From Sphingomonas sp. Y57 (GTDB lineage: Bacteria; Pseudomonadota; Alphaproteobacteria; Sphingomonadales; Sphingomonadaceae): a DNA stretch of 64,000 bases. Under the pieces are notes generated by a model. The model had not been told where the DNA came from and did no database searches. It saw only the letters and a list, made by a program, of their open reading frames with translations. The position numbers were made by a program, and so were the translations under genes. This document shows positions 8,936-17,470 of the stretch, in pieces. Where the stretch lies: positions 1-64,000 of the forward strand of contig NZ_LDES01000053.1 in the NCBI RefSeq assembly GCF_001015195.1. The letters run 5' to 3'. How positions within the stretch are numbered: the first letter of the stretch is position 1; each line of letters starts with the position of its first letter.

Positions 8936-10875
8936 CGGACTTCCCCCGTGCAGACCATGTCGGCCCCACCGAGGCGGACGGTCTGCATCATGACGACGGC
9001 TTCGGGAAAATCGTCGAGGCAGCCGCAGGCCGAGACGATTTCCTCGCCCGGACCCACAGGGCAGACATCGCCGCCGCCTGCCGCCGTGCAGGCATGGTAG
9101 AAGGTGTCCCACCCGACAGGCGCATTCTGTTTCGTGCCGACCACTCCGTCGAGGGTAGCCGCCGTATTGCGCGCGGGCGCGCGGGTCTTGCAGACCGGCT
9201 CGCAGGCCGGAACCGAGCCGCGATCGGGCAGCGCGAAGGGCCGTGACGCGGTGGCATAACCCCCGTCCGAGGTCCTCGTCCGGTCGGCCAGCATGGTCTC
9301 GGTCGAATGGTCGATGATATAGGCGCCGCGGCTCAGATCAGGTTCCGGCATCGATCCGGTATCGACGGTACAACGATAACGGCGCTGACGCTCGAACCAT
9401 GGCCGCGCGAGACGGAGCGAGCAGGCGCCGCTCTCGAACAGGCGTGCCTGGGGGAGGGGTGTAAGGCCGGTGCCGACGCCGTTGCGGAACGTCTCGACGC
9501 CATCGACGCTTTCGTCATGAAGCGCGCAATTGACGTCGCCGGCATAGCCCGCGCACAGGTCGACGATCCGCTCGGTCGGGTTGCAACTGAGGTCGAGCAT
9601 TGCATCGAACTGCGCGAAGGCCTCTCCTTCACCGCCGACCGCGATGCGCATGGAAATGACATGCTCGCCGCGGGTCAGCCACGGCTTGAGGTCGAGATTG
9701 GGATAGGCATGCCAGGTCCGTTTCCGCTCGCACTTGCCGGGCGGCAGGCCGGTCCCGGTCCAGTTCGCCGGATTGGACAGCACGAGCTCGCCGTCGATGC
9801 GAAGCTGGAGCCAGTCGTCGAAGAAATAGTGCGAGAGCCGGAACTGCGCGAGGCGATCGGGATCATCGATCCGCAGCCGCATGGAAAACTCGAAGATGCG
9901 GCAGCTCCCGCCTCGCAGGCTGTCGTCGCGCGGCGAGCCCATCTGCAATGTGAGCTGATCGGGTGCGGGCGCATAGATCGCATAGGCGCCGCCGAGATGC
10001 GCGATCACATCGTCCGCCTTGACGGCGTTCAACGACACCTCCCGCGTGATCGTGCAGGACCGGATCTGCTCGGCCTTGCCGACGCCGGCGGGCGAGCCCT
10101 TGAGCGCCTGGAAGATGCTGTTCGATGCGGCGACGCTCGCGGCATCGCCCTGGATCGTGGCGGGACTGGCGCGATAGGCCGTCTGCGGGAGCGCGGGGTT
10201 GGGCGAGCAGGCCGTGCTTTGGGCGCCAGTGTAACGGATGGCCGGGCCGTCGATCACCGCCTGCGCGACGCCGACGCGCGGATCGGCCGTGGTGAGCGCG
10301 CCGATGACGCCGCCGCCCAGGTCTTTCAGCACCGAGGCCATATTGCCCCAGACGAGGTTGCTGCCGCAGCTGTTGTTGATGCAGTAGCAACCGGCGAGAT
10401 CGGTCAGGTCGACTTGCGCGAGCTTGAGATCGCCGCCTGACGCAACATCCCATTTGAAGCTCTTGCACTGGTTCCAGGTGCCCGGCTGACAGGAGACGAC
10501 GCCATTGGCGCAAATGCCCGATACCGGCACCGGCAGGGTCAATGTCTGGTCGACCGTGCCGTCGAGATCCTTGTCGCGCGATATCCGCAGCGTGCCGATA
10601 TCGCCGGTCGCCGCCGGCTGCGCGATCAGTTCGAGCAGCGTCGCCGTCTTCTGGCACGCTATATTGGGGTTGAACGTCCGGCTGTTGTCGACTGTCGAGA
10701 TCGGTTGTCCGGCAAGCCCCGGCGTCAGATAATTCTGCTGGATCGCATCGCTGTCCGAGGTCTTCGCGCGGGATGCTTCGGCGGCGGCGCGGGCGCGGTC
10801 CTCGACCGTCTGGGCCGAGAGCGGCACCGGCGCCAGAGCGCTGGCCGCGAGGAGGAGGATGCCGCGCTTCACCAT
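8932..10875 (-). CDS. TraN-like large secreted Cys-rich protein (N-terminal half of a two-gene TraN)
   Basis: A 647-residue secreted protein with a signal peptide (MVKRGILLLAASALAPVPLSAQ). Cysteines recur in TraN style (CQPGTWNQCKSFKW, CYCINNSC, CEPVCKT, CGCLDDFPEA). A middle segment, RIFEFSMRLRIDDPDRLAQF through LRIDGELVLSN, resembles a carbohydrate-binding or PA14-like beta-sandwich, as in the variable recipient-contact part of TraN. It ends just before the second traN gene through an ATGA overlap. It begins in an overlap with the small upstream ORF. The likely role is outer-membrane mating-pair stabilisation together with the next gene product. The assignment is by position, Cys pattern and neighbour. 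Confidence 0.75.
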   Translation of the reverse strand: MVKRGILLLAASALAPVPLSAQTVEDRARAAAEASRAKTSDSDAIQQNYLTPGLAGQPISTVDNSRTFNPNIACQKTATLLELIAQPAATGDIGTLRISRDKDLDGTVDQTLTLPVPVSGICANGVVSCQPGTWNQCKSFKWDVASGGDLKLAQVDLTDLAGCYCINNSCGSNLVWGNMASVLKDLGGGVIGALTTADPRVGVAQAVIDGPAIRYTGAQSTACSPNPALPQTAYRASPATIQGDAASVAASNSIFQALKGSPAGVGKAEQIRSCTITREVSLNAVKADDVIAHLGGAYAIYAPAPDQLTLQMGSPRDDSLRGGSCRIFEFSMRLRIDDPDRLAQFRLSHYFFDDWLQLRIDGELVLSNPANWTGTGLPPGKCERKRTWHAYPNLDLKPWLTRGEHVISMRIAVGGEGEAFAQFDAMLDLSCNPTERIVDLCAGYAGDVNCALHDESVDGVETFRNGVGTGLTPLPQARLFESGACSLRLARPWFERQRRYRCTVDTGSMPEPDLSRGAYIIDHSTETMLADRTRTSDGGYATASRPFALPDRGSVPACEPVCKTRAPARNTAATLDGVVGTKQNAPVGWDTFYHACTAAGGGDVCPVGPGEEIVSACGCLDDFPEAVVMMQTVRLGGADMVCTGEVR

Positions 10876-11198
10876 GGCGTCCTCGCGCGGGTGGTTCGCG
10901 AGCCATGGGCGAAGCGCAGCACGTCTCCCGCCCGGAACGCGCTGGATCCGGGCGAGAGTATCCTGAAGACGGCCTGTCCCTCAAAAATGGTCAGCGCGGC
11001 CGCCACCGGAGATACGGCGGGAGGGGGCATTGCCGGCCCCGGCGGGGGGCTTTCGGCCGCGCTGACCGAGGGGGGAGCGGCGGTTGAAAGGCACACCGCC
11101 GCTCCTTCCGCGCGCCCGCTCACGGTGGGGAGCGTTCCGTGACGAGCGGGGCAGCTACCCGCGCGAGACGCACGGTTTGGGGGAAGCGATCTGCTCAT
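10869..11198 (-). CDS. Small Pro/Ala-rich protein between traU and traN
   Basis: A 109-residue frame whose ATG overlaps the traU stop (ATGA) and whose TGA overlaps the ATG of the traN-like gene, so it fits the coupling pattern of the operon exactly. The sequence is basic at the N-terminus, then Pro/Ala/Ser-rich (AAPPSVSAAESPPPGPAMPP), then a short beta-like region (LTIFEGQAVFRILSPGSS). I recognise no family and see no clear signal peptide. It sits where F has trbC; trbC here is further downstream. It may be a spacer ORF or a genuine small protein; the overlaps favour translation. Confidence 0.5.
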   Translation of the reverse strand: MSRSLPPNRASRAGSCPARHGTLPTVSGRAEGAAVCLSTAAPPSVSAAESPPPGPAMPPPAVSPVAAALTIFEGQAVFRILSPGSSAFRAGDVLRFAHGSRTTRARTPW

Positions 11199-12211
11199 GG
11201 CGTGGAAATCCCCGCGCAGCAGATCGCCTTCTCGAACAACATGAATTGGGCATTGTCCTTGCCCGGCGCGTGCTTGCCCGATGTCCAGAGCGCGCCGGGA
11301 CGGCCGATGTTGACGCACTTGCCGCCCTTGACCGGCTCCATGATCTGCATCTTGTAGCGGCTCTTGGTCCAGATCGGCTGCGGCTTGAACGAGCAGCCGT
11401 CCGCCGAGTGGATCGTGAGAGCGCCCAGCCTGCCCATCATGAACGTCGAGCGCGCGGCGAGACCCGCCCAGGCCTCGACGCTGTCCCCGAAATGGATGTC
11501 GCCGGCGACCGGATAGGTCGCGCCCCAGGAGCCCATGCACCAGAACAGGGGATCGATGACCTTGCCAGCAGCTGCGGCGGCGCTGTCGGCCATACAGGCG
11601 AGGCCGGCCGCCGGATTGCCGAACAGGATGCCTTCGGGCTGGATGATAGCGCCCAATGTGCCCGACTGCCAGGTCGGCAGCACCTCGGTGATCATCGCGA
11701 CGTCGAAGCCATCATCCTCGATGCACGGCAGGTCCGTGAACATGTCGAGCATCTTCCAGACCGGCGAGATGTAATAATGCGCCTGCGCGAACATCTTGCG
11801 GGTGTTGGTGCCGTCCGAGATCGACGACTGGCTGCCCTGCAATTTCCCACCGGTCGGCATGAGATCGACACCGAGCGCCATCATGCAGCCCGGCTCGGTC
11901 ACGACATCAACCATGCGATTGGGTGACCAGAACGAAACCTTGACCCCTAACCAGAAGGTCGCACCCTTGCGGCAGGCGCAGAGCGGTTTGGAGGCCGACT
12001 GGGCGTCCAGTTCCTTGTCGAGCTTATCGTAGGAGCCCACCCGCACGCCCCCGATCGTGATCGGGAAGATGCAGTTCCAGCGCACCTTGGTGATCGGATT
12101 GAACACGGTGCCCGCCTCGCATTTGGAGGCATGCGCAGGCGTGGCGGGCGCGACGAGCGCCAGAGCGAGGGCCGCCGCGCCGGTGCGCAGCATCGAGATG
12201 AGCCGACTCAT
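11195..12211 (-). CDS. traU: TraU, F-type conjugal transfer protein
   Basis: A 338-residue Cys-rich periplasmic protein with a signal peptide (LRTGAAALALALVAPATPAHA). The mature N-terminus CEAGTVFNPITKVRWNCIFP and the motifs KPLCACRKGATFWLGVKVSF, VTEPGCMMALG and FWCMGSWGATYPVAGDIHF are strongly diagnostic of TraU, which is required for mating-pair formation and DNA transfer in F-like systems. The ATG at 12211 overlaps the traW stop by ATGA. The length matches F TraU (330 residues). Confidence 0.95.
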   Translation of the reverse strand: MSRLISMLRTGAAALALALVAPATPAHASKCEAGTVFNPITKVRWNCIFPITIGGVRVGSYDKLDKELDAQSASKPLCACRKGATFWLGVKVSFWSPNRMVDVVTEPGCMMALGVDLMPTGGKLQGSQSSISDGTNTRKMFAQAHYYISPVWKMLDMFTDLPCIEDDGFDVAMITEVLPTWQSGTLGAIIQPEGILFGNPAAGLACMADSAAAAAGKVIDPLFWCMGSWGATYPVAGDIHFGDSVEAWAGLAARSTFMMGRLGALTIHSADGCSFKPQPIWTKSRYKMQIMEPVKGGKCVNIGRPGALWTSGKHAPGKDNAQFMLFEKAICCAGISTP

Positions 12212-12873
12212 GGGATGGCCTTTCGTACGGGAGCGCGATCGACGCGCACCTCTGTCAGCTCCAGCTTCTGGCCGACCTGCCGGACGATCACGGGCGCGAC
12301 GGTGAGGCCCAACCGCTCCTTCACGCGCTCCTCGAGAATGAAGAGGGCACGGCCGTGCTTCTCGCCAAGCGAGAGCGCATCGTCCTTTGCGTCCCCACCG
12401 CCGGTGAGGATGATCCAGTCGGTGAGCGCGGCGGTCTTCAGCGCCCAGCCCAGATCGCGGGGATGCACGACCACCAGCTTCTGCGGCAGCGACACATAGG
12501 TCAGCGGGTTGAAGGTGAAGCCCGCAGGATAGAGCAGCTTGCCGTCCGGCAGCCGGATTTCCTGATCGAGCGTGTAGAACGGCACAACGCTGCGAACCTG
12601 GTTCTGGCGCGCGACACCGAGCGTCGCGCCTTTCAATGCGCTCCAGCCCGAACGCGGCCCGAACTTTTCGGCCATATTGGGCGGCTGCTTTGCGGCACGC
12701 GCCTCGATCTCGGCCATCGCGTCGGGCTCGGCGATCGGCCATGTACGACCAATGGTCGATGTCTCGGCGTGGGCCACCCCCGCGACGATCAGCGCGCCGG
12801 CCAGACACCCGGCGATGAGCGCGGACTGGATGGCGAGGACATGCCAGCCTTGGGGGACACGTCTATCGACCAC
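12208..12873 (-). CDS. traW: TraW, F-type pilus assembly protein
   Basis: A 221-residue exported protein; the hydrophobic segment near residues 13–36 ends at VAHAETSTIGRTWPIAEPDA, the usual TraW start (xxGRTYPIxEPD). The C-terminal half has LVVVHPRDLGWALKTAALTD followed by WIILTGGGDA and VAPVIVRQVGQKLELTEVRV. TraW is a periplasmic pilus-assembly factor acting with TraU and TrbC. In F the region between traC and traW holds trbI; here four small membrane protein genes occupy it. The start at 12873 lies inside the end of the preceding small gene (11-base overlap). Confidence 0.9.
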   Translation of the reverse strand: MVDRRVPQGWHVLAIQSALIAGCLAGALIVAGVAHAETSTIGRTWPIAEPDAMAEIEARAAKQPPNMAEKFGPRSGWSALKGATLGVARQNQVRSVVPFYTLDQEIRLPDGKLLYPAGFTFNPLTYVSLPQKLVVVHPRDLGWALKTAALTDWIILTGGGDAKDDALSLGEKHGRALFILEERVKERLGLTVAPVIVRQVGQKLELTEVRVDRAPVRKAIP

Positions 12874-13099
12874 GGCGGCGCTCCCTCCAGGGAACGGCAG
12901 GCGTACGACTCTCGCCGCAGACCGCGCAGATGAACGCGGTGACGCCCAGGAACAGCGTGAGCCAGATCAGCGCCTGGCTGCCGCCGAGGTCGGGGGCCGA
13001 CCAGAGCACCAGCGAAGACTGGAGGATCAACAGCAGATGGGTGCCGACCAGCAGGCGAATGGATGACGGACAAGGCGCGCCGGAGAAGATGCCGTTCAT
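12863..13099 (-). CDS. Small membrane protein, 78 residues, tra operon
   Basis: The start is an ATG (13099) overlapping the stop of the preceding membrane protein gene. The N-terminus MNGIFSGAPCPSSIRLLVG closely repeats that of the upstream gene (MNGSFSGSPDPSSIRPLIG). Two predicted transmembrane helices follow (LLLILQSSLVLWSA and ALIWLTLFLGVTAFICAVCG), then a basic tail. No family is recognised. Position just upstream of traW suggests the slot of F TrbI (a small inner-membrane protein affecting pilus retraction), but sequence similarity is not evident by eye. Confidence 0.7.
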   Translation of the reverse strand: MNGIFSGAPCPSSIRLLVGTHLLLILQSSLVLWSAPDLGGSQALIWLTLFLGVTAFICAVCGESRTPAVPWRERRRGR

Positions 13100-13605
13100 C
13101 GGCCCCACCTTTCGGCATGTCGGGCGAGGGCATTTGCCATCCTCGACGCGCGGTGCAGGAACCAAAGTCCTCCCCGCACAAGCGCGATCGGCGTCAGGAC
13201 AAGAATGGCCGCCCGCATGAACAGGGGCATTTCCGGGACGAGCAGGAACAGGCCGACGATGATCGAGGCCGCCGCCGCTTCGAGGCCCACGATCTGCCGA
13301 AAGCGCAGAGCCGCGATCCTCTCGTCCCGACCGGACGTATATTCCATGGCAAGCGCGGAACGGGTCATGATCAGGAGCACGGCTTCATTCGAGCGATGCA
13401 GGCGTTCGACGTAGGCTTCCTGCGTCTCGCCCGGCAGGCGCGGGGCCATCCCTGGACGGATCAAAAGATTCTCCGGCCGTTTTCCGGGACGAGGAGGGAT
13501 TTCGTCGATCCCGCCGTCGATCTGTCGGGCAAGCCAACGGATCATGTCGCCGATCAGCGGCCGGATCGACGACGGGTCGGGCGAGCCGGAGAAGCTGCCG
13601 TTCAT
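13096..13605 (-). CDS. Membrane protein, 169 residues, tra operon
   Basis: The ATG at 13605 has a GGAG about six bases upstream and overlaps the end of the preceding gene. The N-terminus MNGSFSGSPDPSSIRPLIG is followed by a soluble charged region (residues 20–95, ending EYTSGRDERIAALRFRQ). Two hydrophobic helices come next (AAAASIIVGLFLLVPEM and LFMRAAILVLTPIALVRGGL) and an Arg-rich tail. No recognised family. The shared N-terminus with the next gene points to a local duplication. Confidence 0.7.
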   Translation of the reverse strand: MNGSFSGSPDPSSIRPLIGDMIRWLARQIDGGIDEIPPRPGKRPENLLIRPGMAPRLPGETQEAYVERLHRSNEAVLLIMTRSALAMEYTSGRDERIAALRFRQIVGLEAAAASIIVGLFLLVPEMPLFMRAAILVLTPIALVRGGLWFLHRASRMANALARHAERWGR

Positions 13606-14015
13606 GCCCATCTCCGTGCCCTCCGCGTGACCAGCCAATTCGGGATGCTGTCGATGATGCGGGCGATGCCGATCGCCAGCGCGGCGCCGGCAATTCCGGC
13701 ACAGGCGATCAGCCCGGCCATGAGCGGCACTGGCAGCACGCTGTCCGCGGCCCCGCACAAGCCAAGAGCGGCATAGGCCAGGGCGGTGATGACCGGCCCG
13801 GTGAAGGTTAGCAGGAGAGCGTGCCGCCGCCAGCGCTGGCGCTCGCTTTCTAGGATGGTCCATTGCGCATCGCGAACGGACGCGAGGAACCGGACCCGGT
13901 CGCCCAGTTCCCACTGGCAGCGGACCAGGTAGTCGTGAAGGGATTCGTCCGGCCTGCGCACGACGAGGGTCAGGCGCTCATTGCCGCCACTGGGCGGGAG
14001 TATGTCCAGCATCAT
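13602..14015 (-). CDS. Membrane protein, 137 residues, tra operon
   Basis: Begins MMLDILPPSGGNERLTLVVR at an ATGATG overlapping the preceding stop. A charged cytoplasmic-type region (about 65 residues, ending RQRWRRH) precedes two hydrophobic helices (ALLLTFTGPVITALAYAALG and VPLMAGLIACAGIAGAALAIG). The region PDESLHDYLVRCQWELGDR resembles the equivalent stretch (PGETQEAYVERLHRS) of the next gene in spacing to its membrane helices, so these may be distant paralogues. Function unknown. Confidence 0.7.
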   Translation of the reverse strand: MMLDILPPSGGNERLTLVVRRPDESLHDYLVRCQWELGDRVRFLASVRDAQWTILESERQRWRRHALLLTFTGPVITALAYAALGLCGAADSVLPVPLMAGLIACAGIAGAALAIGIARIIDSIPNWLVTRRARRWA

Positions 14016-14338
14016 CTTTTCCTCCTGAGTTTTGCGAGCAAGCGGCCCGCGGCCCCGGTCAGGCCGATGAGGATGAGCCCGGTCAGGAAACAGCCGCCGC
14101 CAACGATCGCCGCGCCGCGAAGAACGATGCCAGCGGGCTGTTCGAGCACCAGCCCGGCCGCGAGCACGAGCGATGCGATCATCACGGATTCGATGACCAC
14201 CAGGCGGAAGCGCCAGCGCAATGCGTCGGCTTCCGCCCGTGCGGCGACGCGCGCCTCGATGATCCGCTCGATATCCTCATCCGGGCTCTCCACGAGCCGG
14301 AGCGGCAACTGGTCGGGGGAGGGGGAGCGCCGCGTCAT
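14012..14338 (-). CDS. Membrane protein, 108 residues, tra operon
   Basis: The ATG overlaps the traC stop as ATGA. Residues 1–45 are charged and soluble (EDIERIIEARVAARAEADAL). Two membrane helices follow (LVVIESVMIASLVLAAGLVL and AAIVGGGCFLTGLILIGLTG), then the basic end LLAKLRRKR. The layout of soluble N-terminus plus two C-terminal helices is shared with the next two genes. No family recognised; probably an inner-membrane accessory of the secretion system. Confidence 0.7.
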   Translation of the reverse strand: MTRRSPSPDQLPLRLVESPDEDIERIIEARVAARAEADALRWRFRLVVIESVMIASLVLAAGLVLEQPAGIVLRGAAIVGGGCFLTGLILIGLTGAAGRLLAKLRRKR

Positions 14339-16851
14339 GACAGCGCGCTCCGCTTCAGCGGCGCTGCGTCATCGAAGGACGTGCCGATTATCCCGGCGGG
14401 ATCGACGCCGGCGAGATCGCACACCGCTTCGAGCGGCGAGCGTCCGGCGCGGACCAGCGCCTCGAACGCGGCCACGTCTTCGGGCGCGGAGGTGTTGATC
14501 CAGTAGCTGAACGGATCGACGACGAGCCGGGCGATGCCGAGGCCAAGCGGGCTGTCGATGAAGACTTCCGAATAGTTCGGTTTGTTGTTGCGGACCGATT
14601 TCAGGAGGTCGAGGACGAAACCCGAATAGTCGAGGATCTTGTTTTCGACCGCCTTGTCATAGGTCGATCCCTGCAGGAGGAAGCGCGTCGCGGCATTTTC
14701 CAGGATCACCTGTCCCGTGCCGCCGAACAGCAGCAGATCGTTCATGCTCTGGAGAATGATGCCGAAGCTGCCGCGATATTTTCGGGCGCGGCGATAGCCC
14801 TGGCTGATCGCCTCGGCGAGGCGCGACAGGTCCTGGCCCTCTTCGCGGGTCATGAACTGCGCGGCTTCATCGCACAGCACGAAGCGGGGGCGATCACGGG
14901 CGGACAGGTAGAGTTCCTGCGTTACCGCGTTGATCACCACCATGACGACCACGTTGAACAGGTCAGGCATGGCCTTCAGGCGCTCGAGTTCGAGCACCAC
15001 GAATTCATCGTTCGAGATGTCGAACGTGCTGGGACCGTTGAAATAATGGCCGTAGGCTCCGTCCGACCCGAAATCACGCAGGTTGAAGGCCAATTCGCGC
15101 GCCGTGGGCACGAGGTGGTCGACCCGGTCGAGATCGGAGACGGTGTTGGCCGGATAGGAGCCGAGCCATTCGCGCACCGCATCGATCCCGGCTTCCGCGC
15201 GGCCGCTCTCGATCGCCCATTGCACGGCGGACTTGAGCAGGTTCCATTCGGACGTGGTGACGCCCTTGCGCGTCCCGGCGTTGGCCATCTCCGCGACGAT
15301 CGACACCGCCATCGAGATCGCGGACTCTCGATCGTCGCCGTCGAGAGCGAGCCCCAGGTCGAACGGATTGAGGACGAGATGCTCTTCGCCCAGATCGATG
15401 TAACGGCCCGAGCAGAGCGTGCAGAGCTTCTTGTAGCTGCCGCCGATGTCGATGATGCGGATGAGCGCGTTCTGCGCGAAATACTGCTGGCACAGGTTAT
15501 TGAGCAGGAAGCTCTTGCCCGCGCCCGATTCCGCCGAGACGATGAAGTTGTAGTTGTTGATACGCGGATCGAAGAGGTCGAGCGTGATGAGCTGCCCCTT
15601 GCGGCCCGTGTAGAGCAGCGCCGGCCGCCCGCCGCCCCGGAAATCGGTTTGGATCGGCGACATCAGCACGCCCGCGCGCACCGGCACGCGGAAATCGCGC
15701 TGCAGCATACCGATCGTGCGTCGCTCGGGGTACAGGCCGAAGGGCAGGCTCGCGGCCAGCAGGATCGGGTTGAGGTAGGATTCCTCCTGGACCATCCACG
15801 GCAGCGGTTCGCTCTCCCACAGCCGCTTGGCGCGCGCCGCCATCTCGCGGGCCTGATGGCGGTCGCGGCCGAACACCCACATGGTGGGGATTACCGAGAC
15901 GAACCGGGTGTTTCCGGCCTCGTCCAGGATCCACCCGATCTCTTCGATCTGCTTGCCGACCTCGACCGCGAAGGACCCCGCCGCCTTCTGCGCCGAGAGA
16001 ATCTGCGCGCGCTTGTGGATCTCGAAGGCCGAGTGATCGAAGAGGACATTGAGCGTATAGAGGAACGGCCCGCCGATCTGGTCGCTGTCCTCGGACGACC
16101 CGCGCATGCCGCCGGTGAGACGATTGGCACGTTCGGCGGTGATCCGCCGCGGCGGCGACTTGGGCGTCAGACAGCGCGCCACCTGGTTGCCCAGATATAC
16201 TTCCGGCCCGTCGAAGCGGAGCGCCGGCCCGGCATCGATGATCTGGCGGCGCAGCGGCACGTCGGCGGTCTGGGTGAAGACGCCGGGCGCGGGCGCATGA
16301 ACGCCGTTGAAAATGCGCCGGTAGAGCGAGATGATCTCGCTCGGCGCCATCGGGCGGATGCCGAGCTTGGCGAGCTGCTCCTCGATCTGGCGGCGCAGGT
16401 CGCTGTCCATCGGCGCGCGCGTCTTGACCGACAGGAATGCGCGGAAATCGCGGATCGGGATGCCATGCAGGGCCTTCAAGCCCATGGTGCCGGCGCGCAG
16501 ATAGTCGAAGGTGCGCCGGGCCGAGGCCTGGATGAGCGGATCGGGCCGTGTCTTGAGGTCGAGAAAGGCGTCGAGCGCATCGTCGATCAGCGGGTCGGCG
16601 AAACTCTGGAGCTGGAGGATCGTGCCTTCGGGAAAATTGACGTTGAGCAGCCCCAGCAGCGCCTCATGGACATGGGCGAACATGTAGGGGGAGGGGATCA
16701 GCTCCCAGCTATAGCCCCAGCCATCGTCGATGGTGAGGAAGGCCTGTTCTTCCTCGACCCAGGCGGCGAGCGGAAGAAAATCGGAATAGCTGTCGCGCTC
16801 GACGCTGCGGCGCAGCCGCGCCAGCGTCATGCCCGATTGATAGCTGGTCAT
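14335..16851 (-). CDS. traC: TraC, F-type secretion system ATPase (VirB4-like)
   Basis: An 838-residue protein with Walker A SAESGAGKSFLLNN near residue 440 and Walker B RFVLCDEAAQFM near residue 658, plus the TraC signature YNFIVSAESGAGKS and a conserved DPFSYWINTSAPED close to the C-terminus. TraC is the cytoplasmic, membrane-associated ATPase that powers pilus assembly. The start overlaps the traV stop (ATGA). An alternative in-frame ATG lies seven codons downstream. The length is close to F TraC (875 residues). Confidence 0.96.
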   Translation of the reverse strand: MTSYQSGMTLARLRRSVERDSYSDFLPLAAWVEEEQAFLTIDDGWGYSWELIPSPYMFAHVHEALLGLLNVNFPEGTILQLQSFADPLIDDALDAFLDLKTRPDPLIQASARRTFDYLRAGTMGLKALHGIPIRDFRAFLSVKTRAPMDSDLRRQIEEQLAKLGIRPMAPSEIISLYRRIFNGVHAPAPGVFTQTADVPLRRQIIDAGPALRFDGPEVYLGNQVARCLTPKSPPRRITAERANRLTGGMRGSSEDSDQIGGPFLYTLNVLFDHSAFEIHKRAQILSAQKAAGSFAVEVGKQIEEIGWILDEAGNTRFVSVIPTMWVFGRDRHQAREMAARAKRLWESEPLPWMVQEESYLNPILLAASLPFGLYPERRTIGMLQRDFRVPVRAGVLMSPIQTDFRGGGRPALLYTGRKGQLITLDLFDPRINNYNFIVSAESGAGKSFLLNNLCQQYFAQNALIRIIDIGGSYKKLCTLCSGRYIDLGEEHLVLNPFDLGLALDGDDRESAISMAVSIVAEMANAGTRKGVTTSEWNLLKSAVQWAIESGRAEAGIDAVREWLGSYPANTVSDLDRVDHLVPTARELAFNLRDFGSDGAYGHYFNGPSTFDISNDEFVVLELERLKAMPDLFNVVVMVVINAVTQELYLSARDRPRFVLCDEAAQFMTREEGQDLSRLAEAISQGYRRARKYRGSFGIILQSMNDLLLFGGTGQVILENAATRFLLQGSTYDKAVENKILDYSGFVLDLLKSVRNNKPNYSEVFIDSPLGLGIARLVVDPFSYWINTSAPEDVAAFEALVRAGRSPLEAVCDLAGVDPAGIIGTSFDDAAPLKRSALS

Positions 16852-17435
16852 GGCCGGGCCCCCGCATCATTCTGGCCATCGTCGGGGCGGTCCCTGACCT
16901 GTTCGAGCACGTTCGCGCGGGACGCGGGCGAAACCGGGGCGACAAGATAGTCGCCGACCACCCATTGCGGGCGCTCGACCAGCGAATAGACATAGCGCGG
17001 CATGTAGAGCCGGTCGGGCCGCTGGCGGTCGGCATAGGGCAGGATCAGCGTCCGGACCGAACGCGGGGGCTTGAGCATCGGCGTGACCGGCTGCTCGATC
17101 AGCCCCTGGAGCTCGCGATAGACGCTATCGCGATAACCGGCGAAGGCGCCCGACGTTGTTCCAGTGGAACCGCGCGCGGCCTTGCCGTCCCTGAGCAACT
17201 TCCTGTCCCTGGTGACCGCCGGATCGGACTTCGACGCGACGCCCGCAACGGCATCGGCATAGGCCTTCTCAGGGTGGATGCACTGGCCGTGATCGTCGTT
17301 CTTGCAACTGAACTTCTCGCTATAGGGCGACATGATCGAGCCCATCGTCGCGCAGCCGCTCAGCATGAAGGCGGCGCAGACCGGAAGAAGCGGGGAGAGG
17401 GCGCGCGATCGGCGCGCGGGCGATAGAGGCCGCAT
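16848..17435 (-). CDS. traV: TraV, outer-membrane lipoprotein of the F-type secretion system
   Basis: A lipoprotein with the lipobox MLSGCATMG following an Arg-rich n-region (MRPLSPARRSRAL). The conserved TraV pair FSCKNDDHGQCIHPEKAY supplies two cysteines close to the N-terminus. TraV anchors the TraK–TraB–TraV core scaffold in the outer membrane. I prefer the ATG at 17435 because AGGGAG lies just upstream; a second ATG at 17471, coupled to the traB stop as TGATG, would add 12 residues. The C-terminal half (RTLILPYADRQRPDRLYMPR) is typical. Confidence 0.9.
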   Translation of the reverse strand: MRPLSPARRSRALSPLLPVCAAFMLSGCATMGSIMSPYSEKFSCKNDDHGQCIHPEKAYADAVAGVASKSDPAVTRDRKLLRDGKAARGSTGTTSGAFAGYRDSVYRELQGLIEQPVTPMLKPPRSVRTLILPYADRQRPDRLYMPRYVYSLVERPQWVVGDYLVAPVSPASRANVLEQVRDRPDDGQNDAGARP

Positions 17436-17470
17436 GGGCGATACTCCCTGTTGGATGAGGAGCCGGCGCA

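Noticed and set aside
15046-16950. 634-codon plus-strand frame opposite traC
   Set aside because: The minus-strand TraC with Walker motifs explains this DNA; the plus frame is Arg/Asp-rich shadow sequence.
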